NCBI RefSeq assembly: GCF_000143535.2
Contig: NC_037310.1
Location: 3,534,001-3,598,000, forward strand
Length of the DNA: 64,000 bases
DNA from: Botrytis cinerea B05.10
Taxonomy: Eukaryota > Ascomycota > Leotiomycetes > Helotiales > Sclerotiniaceae
Direction of reading: 5' to 3'
Below, one piece after another: positions 1 through 12,370 of the stretch. The translations under genes were made by a program, and so were the position numbers. Each line of letters opens with the position of its first letter. Position 1 is the stretch's first letter. The notes under the pieces are model-generated. The model was given only the letters and a program-made list of their open reading frames with translations, was not told the DNA's origin and did no database searches.

Positions 1-1441
1 CATGGAGAAAGAAAGCTGCTATTGTTGCGCACCCTTACGCTCCATTGGGAGGCAGTTATGATGATGCGGTTGTTGGCTTGGTTGCTTCTACCATTTTGAA
101 TAATGGATTCGTTGTGGGAACTTTCAACTTCCGGTGCATATGACTACCCATCTTTTATCATATGCTTGGACATTAGACTGACTCACTTACTATCTCCAGT
201 GGTGCGGGCTCCTCAAAAGGGCATACTTCATGGTCCTCCTTGCCCGAGCAAAAGGATTATATATCATTTCTCGGATTCATCGTAACCTATTTGCATCACC
301 TTTCTGTGCCATACTCATCCAGACCCCCGTCGTTTGCACATTCTGATCCCCAACTTCACAACCTTGCTCCTGTCCCATCAGAACGCTTAATGCAGCCCAC
401 GAATGATAGTCTTCCAGGTAAATCTACCTACGCAGGATCAAGCGTTGACAGCAATGATGCACAGCCTCTGTTACTACTTGCTGGTTACTCATATGGATCT
501 CTCATTACTATAAATCTTGAACCGAGCCTCCTTGGCATGCTAGCCCCTTTTCAGCAACCAGCCTCTGGCAGTCCATACGCAGACATAAGATCTCGAGCAC
601 GATTCTTAGCTACCCAGCAGAATGAAATAATCGAAGCTACATATTCATTGCTTCGAGCTGGAGGTCATCGGAGAGGCCGTAGTCTTCAAGCAGGAGAATA
701 TATGATAAGTCACAAAACTCGGTTATCTAGCTCGGGGGTTAGAATGGGTGGAGATGAAGATATCAAAAGAGCCAGTCATGATATGCATGGTTCCGGGGCG
801 AGGCGATCTTTTTCTGTGGATGCATCGATGAAGGTCAGAAAGAGTATGGACAAGTTCAAATCTATTGTTCAACACGGGTCGCCAAGGAGAGGAGAAAGCC
901 ATTCTTCGTCGATTAATCCGGGCCAAGATAGTTTTACGAATGTGGGAATTTCAGAAAGGCACTCTCGTGATAGAGAAGGTGTCAATATCATGGAAATTCT
1001 TGGAAATGATTACAAAGTTGCCTACTTACTGGTTTCCCCTTTACCTCCTGATGCCATAATCAACAATTTGGCCAGTATTGGGAGCTTCAGGTTGACTTCC
1101 CTCCTCGGAAAGCAAAGTCATAAAATAGATAACAACATCAAGTTCACAATTGATCCTACGTTGGTTATCTATGGGACTGGTGATCTTTTTGTTCAAGTTA
1201 AAACTGTCGAACGTAAGTAAAAGCTAATTGCTACTAAATTTTTGAATCATCGGGCACTGACTTTTGCTTTCCAGGTTGGACTAAAAAACTGTCGAGTTTA
1301 TGTAAGACTAGAGGATCTGCGAACGGAGTAGTTTTTAGGTATGAAGAGATAGCTAATGGAGAGCACTTTTGGAGAAGTCCTAAGGCTGCTAGGCAGCTGA
1401 TGGAGAAAATCAGGTTCTTTCTATCAGAGATTCTGGAATGA
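1..1441 (+). CDS. Alpha/beta hydrolase-fold protein, 5' end cut off by window
   Basis: Three exons can be read in one frame: before base 1 to 133, 200-1212 and 1275-1441. They are joined by introns of 66 and 62 nt (GTGCAT...CAG and GTAAGT...CAG). The first exon contains HPYAPLGGSYDD, an oxyanion-side motif of the fold. The second has GYSYG, the nucleophile-elbow pattern G-x-S-x-G. The Asp of YGTGDLF and the His of NGEHFWR near the C-terminus sit where the other two triad residues belong. A long Ser/Arg-rich insert lies between the nucleophile and the acid. The fold call is firm. No substrate can be named; fungal relatives are mostly annotated only as hydrolases. The start codon lies upstream of the window. 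Confidence 0.82.
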
Positions 1442-1774
1442 ACTTCTTGCATGGCATGAATTGTCGCATGATCACATAGAGTAGAGATGATCAATGATAG
1501 TGCTAATGAAACTATGAAAGTTCATGACAATGATTATTTCTAAGTTTCCGCCGAGATTTCTATACCCAGATGTCTAGTGTAGGCTATGACATGCACACGT
1601 AACTAAATCGAAGAAGTGAAAATATATCAGGGGAACTTTGTCTGTTCTCTGTTCTCTATTCTGTTGAATAAACAACTTCCAAGTGGCTGCTGTAGTGAAG
1701 TGATGAGAGGGTAGTGTTCCTAATCAGAAGAGCATGTGACCATTTAGTCATGGTATATTATGAAGGGCTTCGGG

Positions 1775-1935
1775 CAGGGTATTCAATAGTTTGGATTGTA
1801 GTTTAATAGTACATGGGTTATATGTTGAAAAGGAATTAGAAATCTGGAGGTTGGTGTTTTAGTTAAATTCTTTATTTTAATTGTTGAACTACAATCCGAA
1901 CTATTGAACAACAATCCAAACTATTGAACACGCTG
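1775..1935. repeat. Small terminal-inverted-repeat element (MITE-like candidate)
   Basis: A 25-nt arm at 1775-1799 begins CAGGGTATTCAATAG. It is inverted at 1911-1935, ending TATTGAACACGCTG, and 23 of 25 positions match by eye. An extra copy of the inner part lies at 1891-1910 in direct orientation to the right arm. The 161-nt body codes for nothing and lies in the 652-base gap between the hydrolase and dug1 stop codons, which are convergent. I see no clear target-site duplication, so a non-mobile hairpin is also possible. Nothing else stands out in this gap. Confidence 0.5.
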
Positions 1936-2093
1936 TTCAGAAGGGGTGTATATGTTATTCGTCAAGTGCTGCTGTTTGTGCTTTTGAAGTAGGAGGAAAG
2001 TTGATGGTGGATGGATTAGATATTTTATTGTTACTGTGTTTCAATTTAACTGTTCGCAAGTGTCGAAAGCAGTCAGTAGCCATTGAAAGCAAA

Positions 2094-4160
2094 CTAGGAT
2101 AGAGGATTGGCAAAAAACCACCAATAAGCTCCCAGCAATTTGCTCCCCTCAATATAGTTCCTCTTGTTAAGTTTCTCATTCGGACCATGGGCCCCATCAT
2201 CTGACATTCCTACTGGCAATAACATGATACTCTTATCTCCTAGAGCCTTTTGCAAATCAAGTGTTACTCCAATACTACAAATTTGTCATACTGTCAGTCA
2301 AGAGATTCTACACAGAGATCCCAAATGCCACAACCCAAAAAGAATATAAACTAACCTTCCGCCCTCTCTCGTCAAATCAGGCTCCGTATGATAAACTTTC
2401 TGCGTAGCCGCCTTGCCAGCCTTATAATTTGCATCATCAGGCGATGCAAGCCAATACGGAGCAGTTTCTCCAAACTGTTTCGCTGTGCATGTATTTTTAC
2501 TTCCAAGTTTGTCAAACTCTTGGTAGAGATAATTGATGGTGAGATCAGAGACGGTCTCCTGATCCATGGATGGCACAGTGCGGATGGAGAATTTGGCGGT
2601 TACTTTGGGGTAGATGGCGGTGGTTTGGTCTGGGCTTGAATCTGCCCCTGCGATGCCGTGCTAGAATGAGCGAAATTGGTTAGTTCCTATGACGGAAGGA
2701 TTTGAAAAACAAAAGCTGTGCAAAGAAACAAGCGGAAAACTGTAACAGATGAAATATTGAATACCACAGATAGTGGTAGCTATGAAAGAGTGGGGTATGA
2801 AAGAGCTGATTGAGCTTACGATGGTGAGAGACGGATACCTAAACCTGTGCATAAGAGTTTTCTTGGGATCATTATAGATATTCGCATCGCTGCCAATAGT
2901 CTGTTGAAAATCTTGGGTCGTAAACTCTATCGTGGCATATTCCTCAAACTCTTCCTTGGACACATCATCCACAAGTTCGTTAATCCCCGGGATCAAGATT
3001 TTACCCTGAGAGTCCACAAGTTTCGAAAGCAAAATCACTAGATCCGTCATGGGCTCATATACACAGCCTCCGAACATTCCACTGTGGAGTTGAACACCTG
3101 CATGTTCCACTGTGAGGTTAAAATAATTGATACCGCGGAGTCCGTATGTTAAGCAAGGTTTCTTGGTCGTAAGCCAATAATTGTCAGAGATGCATGCAGC
3201 ATCGACATGTTCAAAGATTTTGGGGTTAGCGATTGCAAAGTCTGCGAATCCGGTGGATCCAGATTCTTCCATTCCTTCGAAACAAAATATTAGATTGACC
3301 GGGACGTCGACTTTTGCTTCCTGATACGCTTGGAGTGCGTTGAGCCAGCCGAGCACGGGTCCTTTGTCGTCGGTAGACCCTCGCCCGTAAAGTTTCTTGT
3401 CTGGATCTTCGCCTTTTTCTGTGATGGTCCAGGGGTCGGTGTCCCACTGCAAGATTGAAGAATCAGTACTGTCTGTTAAGGAAAGATATGTGAGGGCAAA
3501 ATAGGAGGATTGCCATTTTATAAGGAATTACAGACATAACAATATTCGGCATCGCCAGCCGAATCGAAAATGAGAGTAGAGAACTTAATGAACAAATCAA
3601 ACTTACGCCTTCTCCCGGAGGCTGAACATCATAATGGCCATAAATCAAAACAGTCTTCTTCTTACTGTCATACGCCTTTGGATATTTGGCAATGATAACA
3701 TCCGGCAACTGAAGTTCTGTTCCTGGTTCTTTCCCCAACGAATGTCGGTCCACAGATGCATTCAACTTCGTGAGTTGATCTTCCAGAAAATCCGTCATCT
3801 ACTGCGCGTCAGAATACAAGCTTGTAACATTTTATATATATGAATAGACAAGAATATACATACAGCAACCACATTGTTACGCCCTTCGATCGTCCGCTCG
3901 GAAGAGATCGATGGGATCTTGATCGCGGGTGCGAGTCCTGGATTATAGTCAGATCATCTATCATTTAATTATTCGCAGGCTGTCTTTTCTTGACTCACGA
4001 TCATGGATAATGTTAAAGTTGGGAGCGGTAGCGGCAGCAAGCTCATCAATCCTATATTACACAAGAAGCACTCAGTGATTAGCAACGACTTCAAGAGTTC
4101 CTTTTTCAGAGACCTAAACACATACTTCCGAAAAACCTGGTCCAATTTATCAGTAGCCAT
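2094..4160 (-). CDS. dug1: M20 family metallodipeptidase, Dug1/CNDP type
   Basis: Seven exons on the minus strand: 4160-4126, 4051-3999, 3937-3864, 3798-3607, 3446-2820, 2660-2356 and 2274-2094. They join to 488 residues, close to the roughly 480 of yeast Dug1. The family is a dizinc Cys-Gly and carnosine-type dipeptidase, acting in cytosolic glutathione turnover. Metal and catalytic residues are visible: HxD in YGHYDVQP near residue 109, [10 protein letters not shown], the EE pair in EGMEESGS, the Asp of CISDNYW, and the His of [10 protein letters not shown] near the end. The start [14 protein letters not shown] matches the family N-terminus. An in-frame ATG 45 nt upstream (4205) is less likely. 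Exon junctions all fall in conserved sequence and keep frame. Function is inferred from the family. Confidence 0.93.
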
Positions 4161-5375
4161 AGTTAATTGCGAAGAAAAACTACTGTGCTTCGTAATCGCA
4201 GACAACAGATTTGAAGGGGAGACGATGGTATATACCAGCTGCTCGCAATTCTAAGACGGGATAATAAACTTTCCAAAGTAACACTCACACTTGGGCAGGA
4301 TGTTGAAAAGAATATCACACTTAGGCCGAACTTTTGGTGAGATATATACACAAACTCAGCACCACAATTCCACAGCCGATCGTCTCACAAAGTCACATTT
4401 ATGCATGTATCTCTTTACCTCAGAGTGCTACAACTAGAACGCTTCCCTCAATCACACACAATATTTTTCAGCTAGTACGCAAACTCCCCAATGTCATCAC
4501 ATCACCCAAGTACCACTCCACATGCCAACACATCACCCAAGTGCTACCTCCAAAAATGCGGGGAATTTCTCCTAAACCGCTCATCACACCTCGCGCATCG
4601 CAGTTGCAGATGCAGATATCTAGATGCACTTCCCTCACATTGTAACACCGTAACACCCAAACACACTAACCCATATCGCAGCCTCAGCCCCTCACAATCT
4701 TCGAGCTCCCGTTCCACAACCAGACAGCAGGCTCGGTCGCCGGAGCGAATCCGTGCGGGGTTTCTACTCTCGTGATACTGTTGTACAGACAGACAGATAG
4801 ACAACCCGTTGCAGTAGCTCGATTATGAAGTTTAGTGACGAGCTGAAATCTGGGCTTCGAACTAAAGAGTTGGTGTACGAGGCGGGATTCTTGTTGCAGA
4901 TCTGGAATGTGCGAGTTATTTGTGTGCCGTGCCGTGCGATGCGATGCGGTGCGGTGCGATGTGATGTAATCTCACTGCGCGCGCTGATGGAAACGTCTTC
5001 TTGCATACTGGTGAATTTTACAGAAATGCGTACCAAAGATATGCATTGCTGTTACTAAGCACGAGGACTCCGCAAATCGGGGTCTCCGAGGATGAAGTCT
5101 CAAGAGAGGGGGAGAGAATGGGCTTCTGTGAATGTTTTGAGAAAGGTGCGTAGAATTCACAACTTAGGTTGTGTACAGACGAGATGTTGGAGATTTGAGA
5201 ATTGATGAGGTTCGCTCACAGATAGCTCGAGTACCACGGATGCGCTCATAGAATGGTCATTCTTTTACTCATTTCATTTCACCATGATTTATGTTGGCAA
5301 AACTGGACACACATTTGATTTATCCCAAGTAACCGAACTAATGAGTGTTCAAGAAAATACCCAAATTACAACCCC
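4161..5375. other. Intergenic, upstream of dug1
   Basis: No supported gene in 1.2 kb. It holds the dug1 promoter side and a CA-rich stretch where ATCACCCAAGT occurs twice (about 4500-4545). A short GTGCGATGCG-type repeat lies near 4925-4968. Short open frames here lack family likeness and splice partners. Confidence 0.6.
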
Positions 5376-6227
5376 TCAATGTCTGGGATAATCGTAAGGA
5401 TAATCCGCACTTGCTATCTGCCTAGCAAAATACTCATTCTTTGCATTCTGCTCCTCGATAAAATCATAAATATACTGTGGTGCAACCCTCGCTTTGCCCT
5501 CTGGCAGATTATTTTTGCCCGAAATCGGCTGTCCAAGTTTCTCCCAAAAAGGTATTGCGCCCTCCCAGTGCTCCGCGCAGAGCTCCTTGTCCTCGACATC
5601 GTTTTGGACTTCGAGGCCTAGCACCCTGGGCACACTATGCGTGTGCGACTTTTGCGCGTTGGGGGTGATCTTGATGATAGAGACGTACTGCACATCTGTG
5701 CCGATGGGCCGGAGATGGTCCCAGCGATCCGGGATCTGCGAGTTGACGATACGCTTCATGATCTCTTCTCTCTCACTCTTGGTATCCTCGGAAACACCAA
5801 CCAAGCTAGCAGTTCCGTTGAGCACCGTGTTGGCAAACGAGAAGCCCGTGGCAAATCCTGAAAATCCAAGATAGTGACTATTGACTGTGCTAGCCGCGAC
5901 GCTGACGCAGATGTCAGGATCGCCCTTTTCGATTCCCTTGAGACGACCCAGAACCGGTTCTTGCACGTGGCCGTGTACATACAAGGCTTCTGGGTCATCG
6001 TTGCATTTGAAGATCTTGCCGACGAGATAACAAACAGTTGGGTACTCGGAGTCTTTCGTGAGAAATGATACGTGCAAAATGTGCTGGCGGTTGATGATCT
6101 CTTTTGTGAGATTGGCGTCGTATTCATCTGAGAGAGGTGATGGGATCAGCAATATTCAAGACGATCAAAGGAAGTTGGAGGTCATACTACTCCATGCTGG
6201 GGCTGGGTTAGCTGTTGATCCGGCCAT
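5376..6227 (-). CDS. FMN-binding split-barrel protein, pyridoxamine 5'-phosphate oxidase-like
   Basis: Two exons, 6227-6188 and 6127-5376, are separated by a 60-nt GTATGA...CAG intron and give 263 residues. The start MAGSTANPAPAWS is followed by NEYDANLTKEIINRQHILHVSFL, the usual entry into the split-barrel domain. Next come PTVCYLVGKIF and YVHGHVQEPVLGRL, and a C-terminal part with VPQYIYDFI-like ending. This fits the Pyridox_ox_2-like flavoprotein group found widely in fungi. The true substrate of that group is usually unknown, so PNP oxidase activity should not be assumed. Without the intron an ORF would begin in a non-conserved leader, which supports the two-exon model. It is read away from the decarboxylase downstream and shares no promoter with dug1. 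Confidence 0.82.
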
Positions 6228-8475
6228 CGCTTCTGTGTTTTTGACTAAAGACGAGATATAGGGGCTAATGTTAGGGTGAAAAACTTAGACAATTGTGACA
6301 ACTAAGTTACTCATTACTGGGAGAAAGAGCTTTAGAATATGATGTAAAAGATCGAAGCTACTTCGCTCTATATGATGATTTGTGACTGTAGACTGAGCCT
6401 ATTGCACAACAACATGAAAAAGAAGAAAACATCAGAAGTCTTATTTTCCCACCCGATACTCGGATGAGAAGTGGAGGCTCTGCATATGACATGACACCGT
6501 AGATCCATACTCTCAAAGTTCACACCACATATCTTGCACACTTGTGAACTGTGATGCACTATAGTACATGTGTGTGCTTTAGGCCTTCCCCATTGCCATA
6601 CCCTTATCTCTTTCTTTTCATTATCCGTGGGAATATAATATTCACCTGATCACCATGACACCAAAGCCAGCACTGCACAACCTCAAACGTCATATTACTC
6701 CGTCACCTATAATTCTCGGGGTGTCCAAACGCTAGATAGAGAGTTTTCCCTCATTAGCCAGTCGCCGCACACACTCTCAATGAAATAGAAACGTAAACAT
6801 CGTCCGATCTCCACGTGTTCGATGCTTAATGCTTATTTGCACGCTCAAAGTTGGGCACGCAATTTGTACACTACTTAACCAAGACAGAATTCTCTTCGAT
6901 CCAGATACACACAGACACGCATACATTCATTTATCATGACGAACCGTGTGTGTGGACCACTCTCATCTCTGTATCGACCATAATAACACAACATAACTAG
7001 CCACCTATCGGTTACAATTTATCCGCTGAAGCATCCTGCACCGAGACCGATTAGATGGCGTGCATATATCTTATTTCCGCGACATCCCGGCCCCAAAGAA
7101 TTGATTTGTCGTTCCTGTAAATCTTCAGCACGGGAGGTGCATTACCCCGCAGTATCGTGTTTCTTATCTATAAGAGTTGATGTCGTAATGTTTGTTTTAG
7201 ACGTGCGTGCGTGCTGCTATATTAGAGCTGATATGCACTGCTACCAATCGAGCATGATTTCCGACGTCAGATCAACGCAAGCGATTAAGGTTAAATGCGG
7301 ATCCATCAGAACTTGTCCCCGCATGCCATGTAACTTTGACGCTAATGAATGTCAGGCATACCGAAAAAGAAGTCCATTTTCAAAATTCTTGTTTAAAATA
7401 ATTGATCAATTTTTGATGGTAAAGTATATGTGAGTATTGATAGGCTTATAATGTATGATTCTTCTAATTTTACTGACTTTATAATATTGTTTCATATTGT
7501 TATTTGTTTCCCAAATAACAGTGTTTTTGAAAGAGTTTCAATTTTGGCGAGTTTAGTGTGCCGAATATCCAAAATGCCAAGTGAGTACTACTCGTGTAGT
7601 TTATCACCTTCTGATATGTGTCTCTAGCTTTAGAGATGCATACTTTCTGGTAACGCAAGTACAAGACAAGCTAATTTTTATGTGCGTAAATAACTTGTTC
7701 TTGTCCAACAAAAGATAGTACGAAAGAAGATCTCTTATGCCCCACTTGAATAACAGAGCTGCTGAGACAACTCCCCTTTGGCGTGCTCATTCCTTCTGCA
7801 ATGTTCACCGAGAAGAAAAACTCAGCTAGCAACAAGTTGGTTGATATTTCCGTTCTGCAATGACTCGTTACAAAGCAGAAATCAGATGACATTTTTAGGT
7901 AATTCATGTTGCTACCTCGAAAGAGTAAGAATTTTCACCATCCTCATACTGCTGGCAACAACAATGCAACTATCTAATCAAGGCGGACGGCGAGAATGGT
8001 TACAACAACTTCAGGGCACCCAAAGATATCGTACGGCATGACTCAGTGTAACAAATGTGCCAGTGTGATGAAAATGGGCTCGCTTAGGACTTTCACGACC
8101 CCTCATTCCTATTCCAAGCATACGCATAATTACAACCACCGCGTACATATGACTATTACGTACCATCCGTACCTCACTCCCGTCTCCCGTCTATCAGCCC
8201 TTCATAGAGACATCCCGTCTGCATGCGCAAGCATATACACTCATGCGTGTTGTAATGTAGCGGGAACCGAACTGCTTTGTGGGTCGTCACTACCGACTGA
8301 ATGAAGAATATATAAAGAGTTGCTAGAACCACGATGATTGCAAACAGAAACCCCAGGTCCAAAACAGCTCCTCAATCAATCAATTCATCCTTTCTTAACA
8401 CCAAAAAAATCACCCATCATCCATCTTTCTTGATTCTTGAAGCATCTTCTCTCCAAATTAACCCAACTCGCCACC
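6228..8475. other. Long gene-free stretch upstream of the decarboxylase
   Basis: About 2.2 kb between divergently oriented genes with no convincing coding sequence. Open frames near 7100-7430 and 7996-8304 have no recognisable content. The right end carries a TATA box and a CA/CT-rich leader for the downstream gene. The rest is probably regulatory or unassigned sequence. Confidence 0.55.
8309..8316 (+). promoter_or_regulatory. TATA box candidate
   Basis: TATATAAA lies about 160 nt before the ATG at 8476. It is followed by an A/C/T-rich leader of the kind seen before strongly regulated fungal genes. The ammonia-lyase gene downstream has a TATA-like site at almost the same distance. Confidence 0.5.
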
Positions 8476-9699
8476 ATGCCCACCTACGCACCCATCATCA
8501 CAGAGCTCCGCGATGAGCTCCTCCGAGAAGTCGACGATCTTGACACGGCTGTGCGAAATGCCCTCGCACACGACATCCCTGACATGAAGACCTACGGCAT
8601 CATATCCGGCAAAGGCTTTCTCGATTTCGCAGACTGGTTGGTGCGCGGCTGGATCCCCACCGAAAGCACCAACGGTCGCGACATCTACTACATTCTCTGC
8701 ATGTTCTATTTCGTGCTTGCGCAAGAACCGTTCGGCGTGCGTCAGACATCCATTGTTCCCAAGAATGTGAATAAGCCACTCACTCCGCTCTCGGACTGGC
8801 TGGTTCGATTCGCCAAGGAGATCGGGAGCATTATGGATAAGCCCGAGTCATGGAATGAGACTTCCTTGACAAGCTACCGAAATTCCCCTCAATTCCGTGT
8901 GTTTGAAGCTGAGGACCCAAAGAATTGGAAGACTTTCAATCAATTCTTCTATCGCAAGCTTAAGGAACCACGTAGGATTTTCGGGCAAAACGATGACCGT
9001 ATTGTCACTTTCCCCGCCGATTCCACCTTTGCCGGTGCCTTTTCCATCACCGATGAATCCGAGGTGATACTTAAGAACATCCCTTGGAAAGTCTCAGACA
9101 TGCTCGGTAAATATGGGAAAGAGAAGGTCCCAAACTTTGACAACAAAACTACATACGGAGAATTGTTTCAAGAAGGAATTTGGACACATAGTTTCCTCAA
9201 TACTTTTGATTATCATCGACAGCATGCCCCTGTCTCTGGGACTGTCGAGATCATTGATGTGATCCAAGGTGCTGCTTATTTAGAGGTCCTCGTCGAGACA
9301 GACAAGAAAGCTGGTGGACACAATTTCCTTGCACCCCGACGACGAATTTCCCCCCGTATGAAGAAGCGAGAGTCCAATGGAGCCACTACCCTTGACGCTC
9401 CTGATTCACCCGGTTACCAATTCTTGCAAACCCGTGGAATTCTCATTATCAATAACGAACATTTGGGTCGAGTAGCTGTCATGCCTATTGGCATGGCGAT
9501 AGTTTCCTCTGTCAATATGAACACGGATTTACTGGGCAAGAAGATCAATAAGGGAGATGAGATTTCGCATTTTGCTTTCGGAGGATCGGATTGCGTCATG
9601 ATGTTTGAACAGAAGGCCAGAGTTTCTAATTTCCCAGATTTGGAGGCTGGTGAGCATTTCTATTATGGCGAGAAACTCTGCAAGGCTCATTACAAATAA
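8476..9699 (+). CDS. Phosphatidylserine decarboxylase-family protein, PsiD-like
   Basis: An intronless gene of 407 residues. The ATG is chosen for its strong context (GCCACCATG); an in-frame ATG at 8437 is weaker. An N-terminal helical domain (about 1-110) precedes the decarboxylase domain. Landmarks are NQFFYRKLKEPRRI, FPADSTFAGAF, the HSFLNTFDYHRQHAPVSGTV block, and near the C-terminus FAFGGSDC. The last holds the G-G/L-S motif whose Ser becomes the pyruvoyl group after self-cleavage. There is no mitochondrial presequence or membrane segment, unlike true PSD1/PSD2. Soluble fungal members of this family include the L-tryptophan decarboxylase PsiD. An amino-acid substrate is therefore plausible here, but this is inferred from family likeness and from the ammonia-lyase gene next door. 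Confidence 0.88.
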   Translation: MPTYAPIITELRDELLREVDDLDTAVRNALAHDIPDMKTYGIISGKGFLDFADWLVRGWIPTESTNGRDIYYILCMFYFVLAQEPFGVRQTSIVPKNVNKPLTPLSDWLVRFAKEIGSIMDKPESWNETSLTSYRNSPQFRVFEAEDPKNWKTFNQFFYRKLKEPRRIFGQNDDRIVTFPADSTFAGAFSITDESEVILKNIPWKVSDMLGKYGKEKVPNFDNKTTYGELFQEGIWTHSFLNTFDYHRQHAPVSGTVEIIDVIQGAAYLEVLVETDKKAGGHNFLAPRRRISPRMKKRESNGATTLDAPDSPGYQFLQTRGILIINNEHLGRVAVMPIGMAIVSSVNMNTDLLGKKINKGDEISHFAFGGSDCVMMFEQKARVSNFPDLEAGEHFYYGEKLCKAHYK

Positions 9700-12370
9700 G
9701 CTGTTCCATGTAGTCTCAAGAGCAAAATTGCCGTCAACTGATGGGACAATGTCTTGGTTTCGTTGTCATTCTTTTGATGTTTGACGCGGTAGTTATGTTA
9801 CTGTACCCAATTATCTTAGCCAGCTTAATATATCAAAATTTGATCTGGTAATCACACCAATTGCCTTTGACCGAGTGATAATATGATTTTGAGAAAACTC
9901 GCTGTTGAATTTGGTCACAGTGGAAAATGAATTAGTTGAATTGAGGGTATAGTTTAGAATAAGGTTGTGCTCATCGAGAAGCGTAACCACTTAATGAATT
10001 GACGCTAGTACCAATTAGGTCATGGCGCCAATGCTATTCGGACTTGGGGGGTCTGTTGGCTGGTTGATAAGCAACCAAGAAAACCGTATCCCATATGACT
10101 AGATCAATTGGTGATGTATATGGAAATAGCTGAATATGTGTGCAAGCCTTCAATCGAAGCCCTTTCATGGGTCTAGTGATTCAACACTACATAACGGTTC
10201 TCAAACTTTACAAGAGTCATATGCTATAAAGCTTTGCTGTAAAATCCTCTTTGTGTCCCCGATCCAGTTATCTCGTTTCTAGCACGATGTCTGTGAATCT
10301 CCCCTGGATGGAGTGAAAAGATATTGTTATTCCTTGGGAATGATATGATGACACTGCTATCCTGTCAACCAATATATCAACCTTCATCGTGATATACGTC
10401 CAGAAGGCTCGAAAGAAGCAAATCAATCCCATATCTCAATGTCTCTGAAAGTTTTCGAGACTGATGCATGATGATAAACTAGAACCTACTTTGGTTTTCT
10501 AAGAACGTTCATACAAAAATAATCGAGTACAATGGCTTAATCAACTTTGTACGGGTTACCCACTTCGAAAATTTCGACCACTTGGCTGAGGTTTTAAGAA
10601 TTTCTTGGTGTATTGTTACATTGTCTCCACTACATTTGGATCCCCGGGTTAATAAAGTTCTCATTGACAAGTAGTCATTAACAACTTCTGGATACACTTA
10701 TCTCGGAAACCGTCTCCATACCACCGAAGATACCATATCAATGAAATCATCCCGACTATATAATACAGCATATAACGAAATAATGAAAGAGAGAATACTG
10801 CAGGAAGCCATGATGGAAATCAGACAACCCACAGAAAATAATCTGTACACTATGAAGGTCTCGGAGTCGCTCCTTCCCATTCTGTCAAACGAATAGATGC
10901 TGTGTTGGTACGAAATCTAGAAGAACATTGTATTTGGATTCCCAAAATACCTATTTTTACTACATTGTTTGCTTCTGAGCTATTATTGATATCAACTTGA
11001 TAATATTAGGCACACCAACAATGCAGGAGGAGAAGCCACCTCGGTCATTCGCTCCTGACAAATTAAATGCAACCATCAAGGCAAAGAACCACATTTTAAA
11101 CGCGTGTTATGAAGAGCCACACCATCAAGGCATGAGTCGCTGGTGTTAACACAGTCTTTGGCGGATTTTGCTGTCAGCGTACCTATGTTGGTGCTTTCCT
11201 TGGTGATTATGAAGAAAGCTCTCAACCATTTTTGACGGCGCTCTTATCAAACCATTGCTATGATTCTTAACAACAGGTGGTCTTGAATTTTAAGTTGAAA
11301 ATAGGAGTAGTTCAATGGGTCTGATTGATTCGATCATTGAATTGATCACAGTCAACAAGCTTACTGAAACTGTTCCCCATTGAGAATTCATCGCGAAGCA
11401 GGGTATTCAGCATCCCGTACTGGCAGACCGGATCTAAGCTCCCGATGTTTGGAAGTCGTTAAGTGATCCAAAACAGATCCAGCATTCCGATCCATTGGAA
11501 ACTGTTGGAGGCATCTAGAGATTTAAAGTTGTCGGCCGGTAATTCGGAATATCAGAGAACCTGGCTGGAGGAATCTTGATTTAGTATTCTATGCTGCTTT
11601 GAACGCTTCTTCTGTGTCCCCTCGAAATTATTTGCAACGCGAGAGTACTTTTCTTCTGGAAATGGACGCTCATGTTGATATAATTAGGTACATATGACAT
11701 AGTAACGCGTCGGCCAAAATCATCATGCAAGATTAGTAATCAACATTCTTTTTTCCACCTCGAATCATGCGCATCGGATCAATCACTTCATTGTTACATA
11801 CACCAAAATCACATTCTATCCACACTACTTTTATTCGTTGCTACGTAGGTGTCGATCCGGTTTTGCAATTCCACATTACATCGAAATTAAATTTCTTCTT
11901 CTTCACGTCTCCTCTGCATGATGCGAATAATTCTGGTTTGACGAGGGCGGTGTGAAGTGAATGAGATCTACCTACGCATCCATTCGTGCTGTCAAAATCC
12001 ATGCAACTCCGAAGCTAGAAGCATATACCACAAGATGGTGAACTACAACAGGACTAATCCATTTTTCATAGTAGCTGAACTGCATACTTTCTGGTTGCTC
12101 GAGTAGGTAAGAGGAGGCATCTTCAGATTTAAGGTTCAATTAGTTGAAACATGATACTTGTTTCTATTCTACAAAGATGTATGAGTTGTATGAAAAAAGC
12201 AACAAAGCACTCTATAAATAAGAAAAGCATGTATGAATCGAAAGACAAATTATTTTTACATATTTTTTCAAACACTTCAAGAGTCCTGCTGTGAGGTTTG
12301 AGGTCTTACACTACATTACTCCGGATTGTACCACCAATATCGGGAACGTTCTTACCGTCTCTCATTAAAA
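9700..12370. other. Gene-free stretch with possible decayed coding traces
   Basis: About 2.7 kb without an intact gene. Between roughly 11000 and 11690 several short frames read protein-like, for example YAALNASSVSPRNYLQ at about 11590-11640. Stops and frame changes prevent any model, so an old pseudogene is possible but unproven. The right end is the promoter of the ammonia-lyase gene. Confidence 0.45.
12212..12219 (+). promoter_or_regulatory. TATA box candidate of the ammonia-lyase gene
   Basis: CTATAAAT lies about 155 nt before the ATG at 12371. This spacing is like that of the TATA box of the upstream decarboxylase gene. Confidence 0.45.

Noticed and set aside
4925..4968. GTGCGATGCG repeats as a CRISPR-like or regulatory array
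   Set aside because: Units are 5-10 bases with no spacers; it is an ordinary short tandem repeat.
5477..5874. Plus-strand open frames over the flavoprotein gene
   Set aside because: They are shadows of the minus-strand gene, whose sequence is conserved and spliced.
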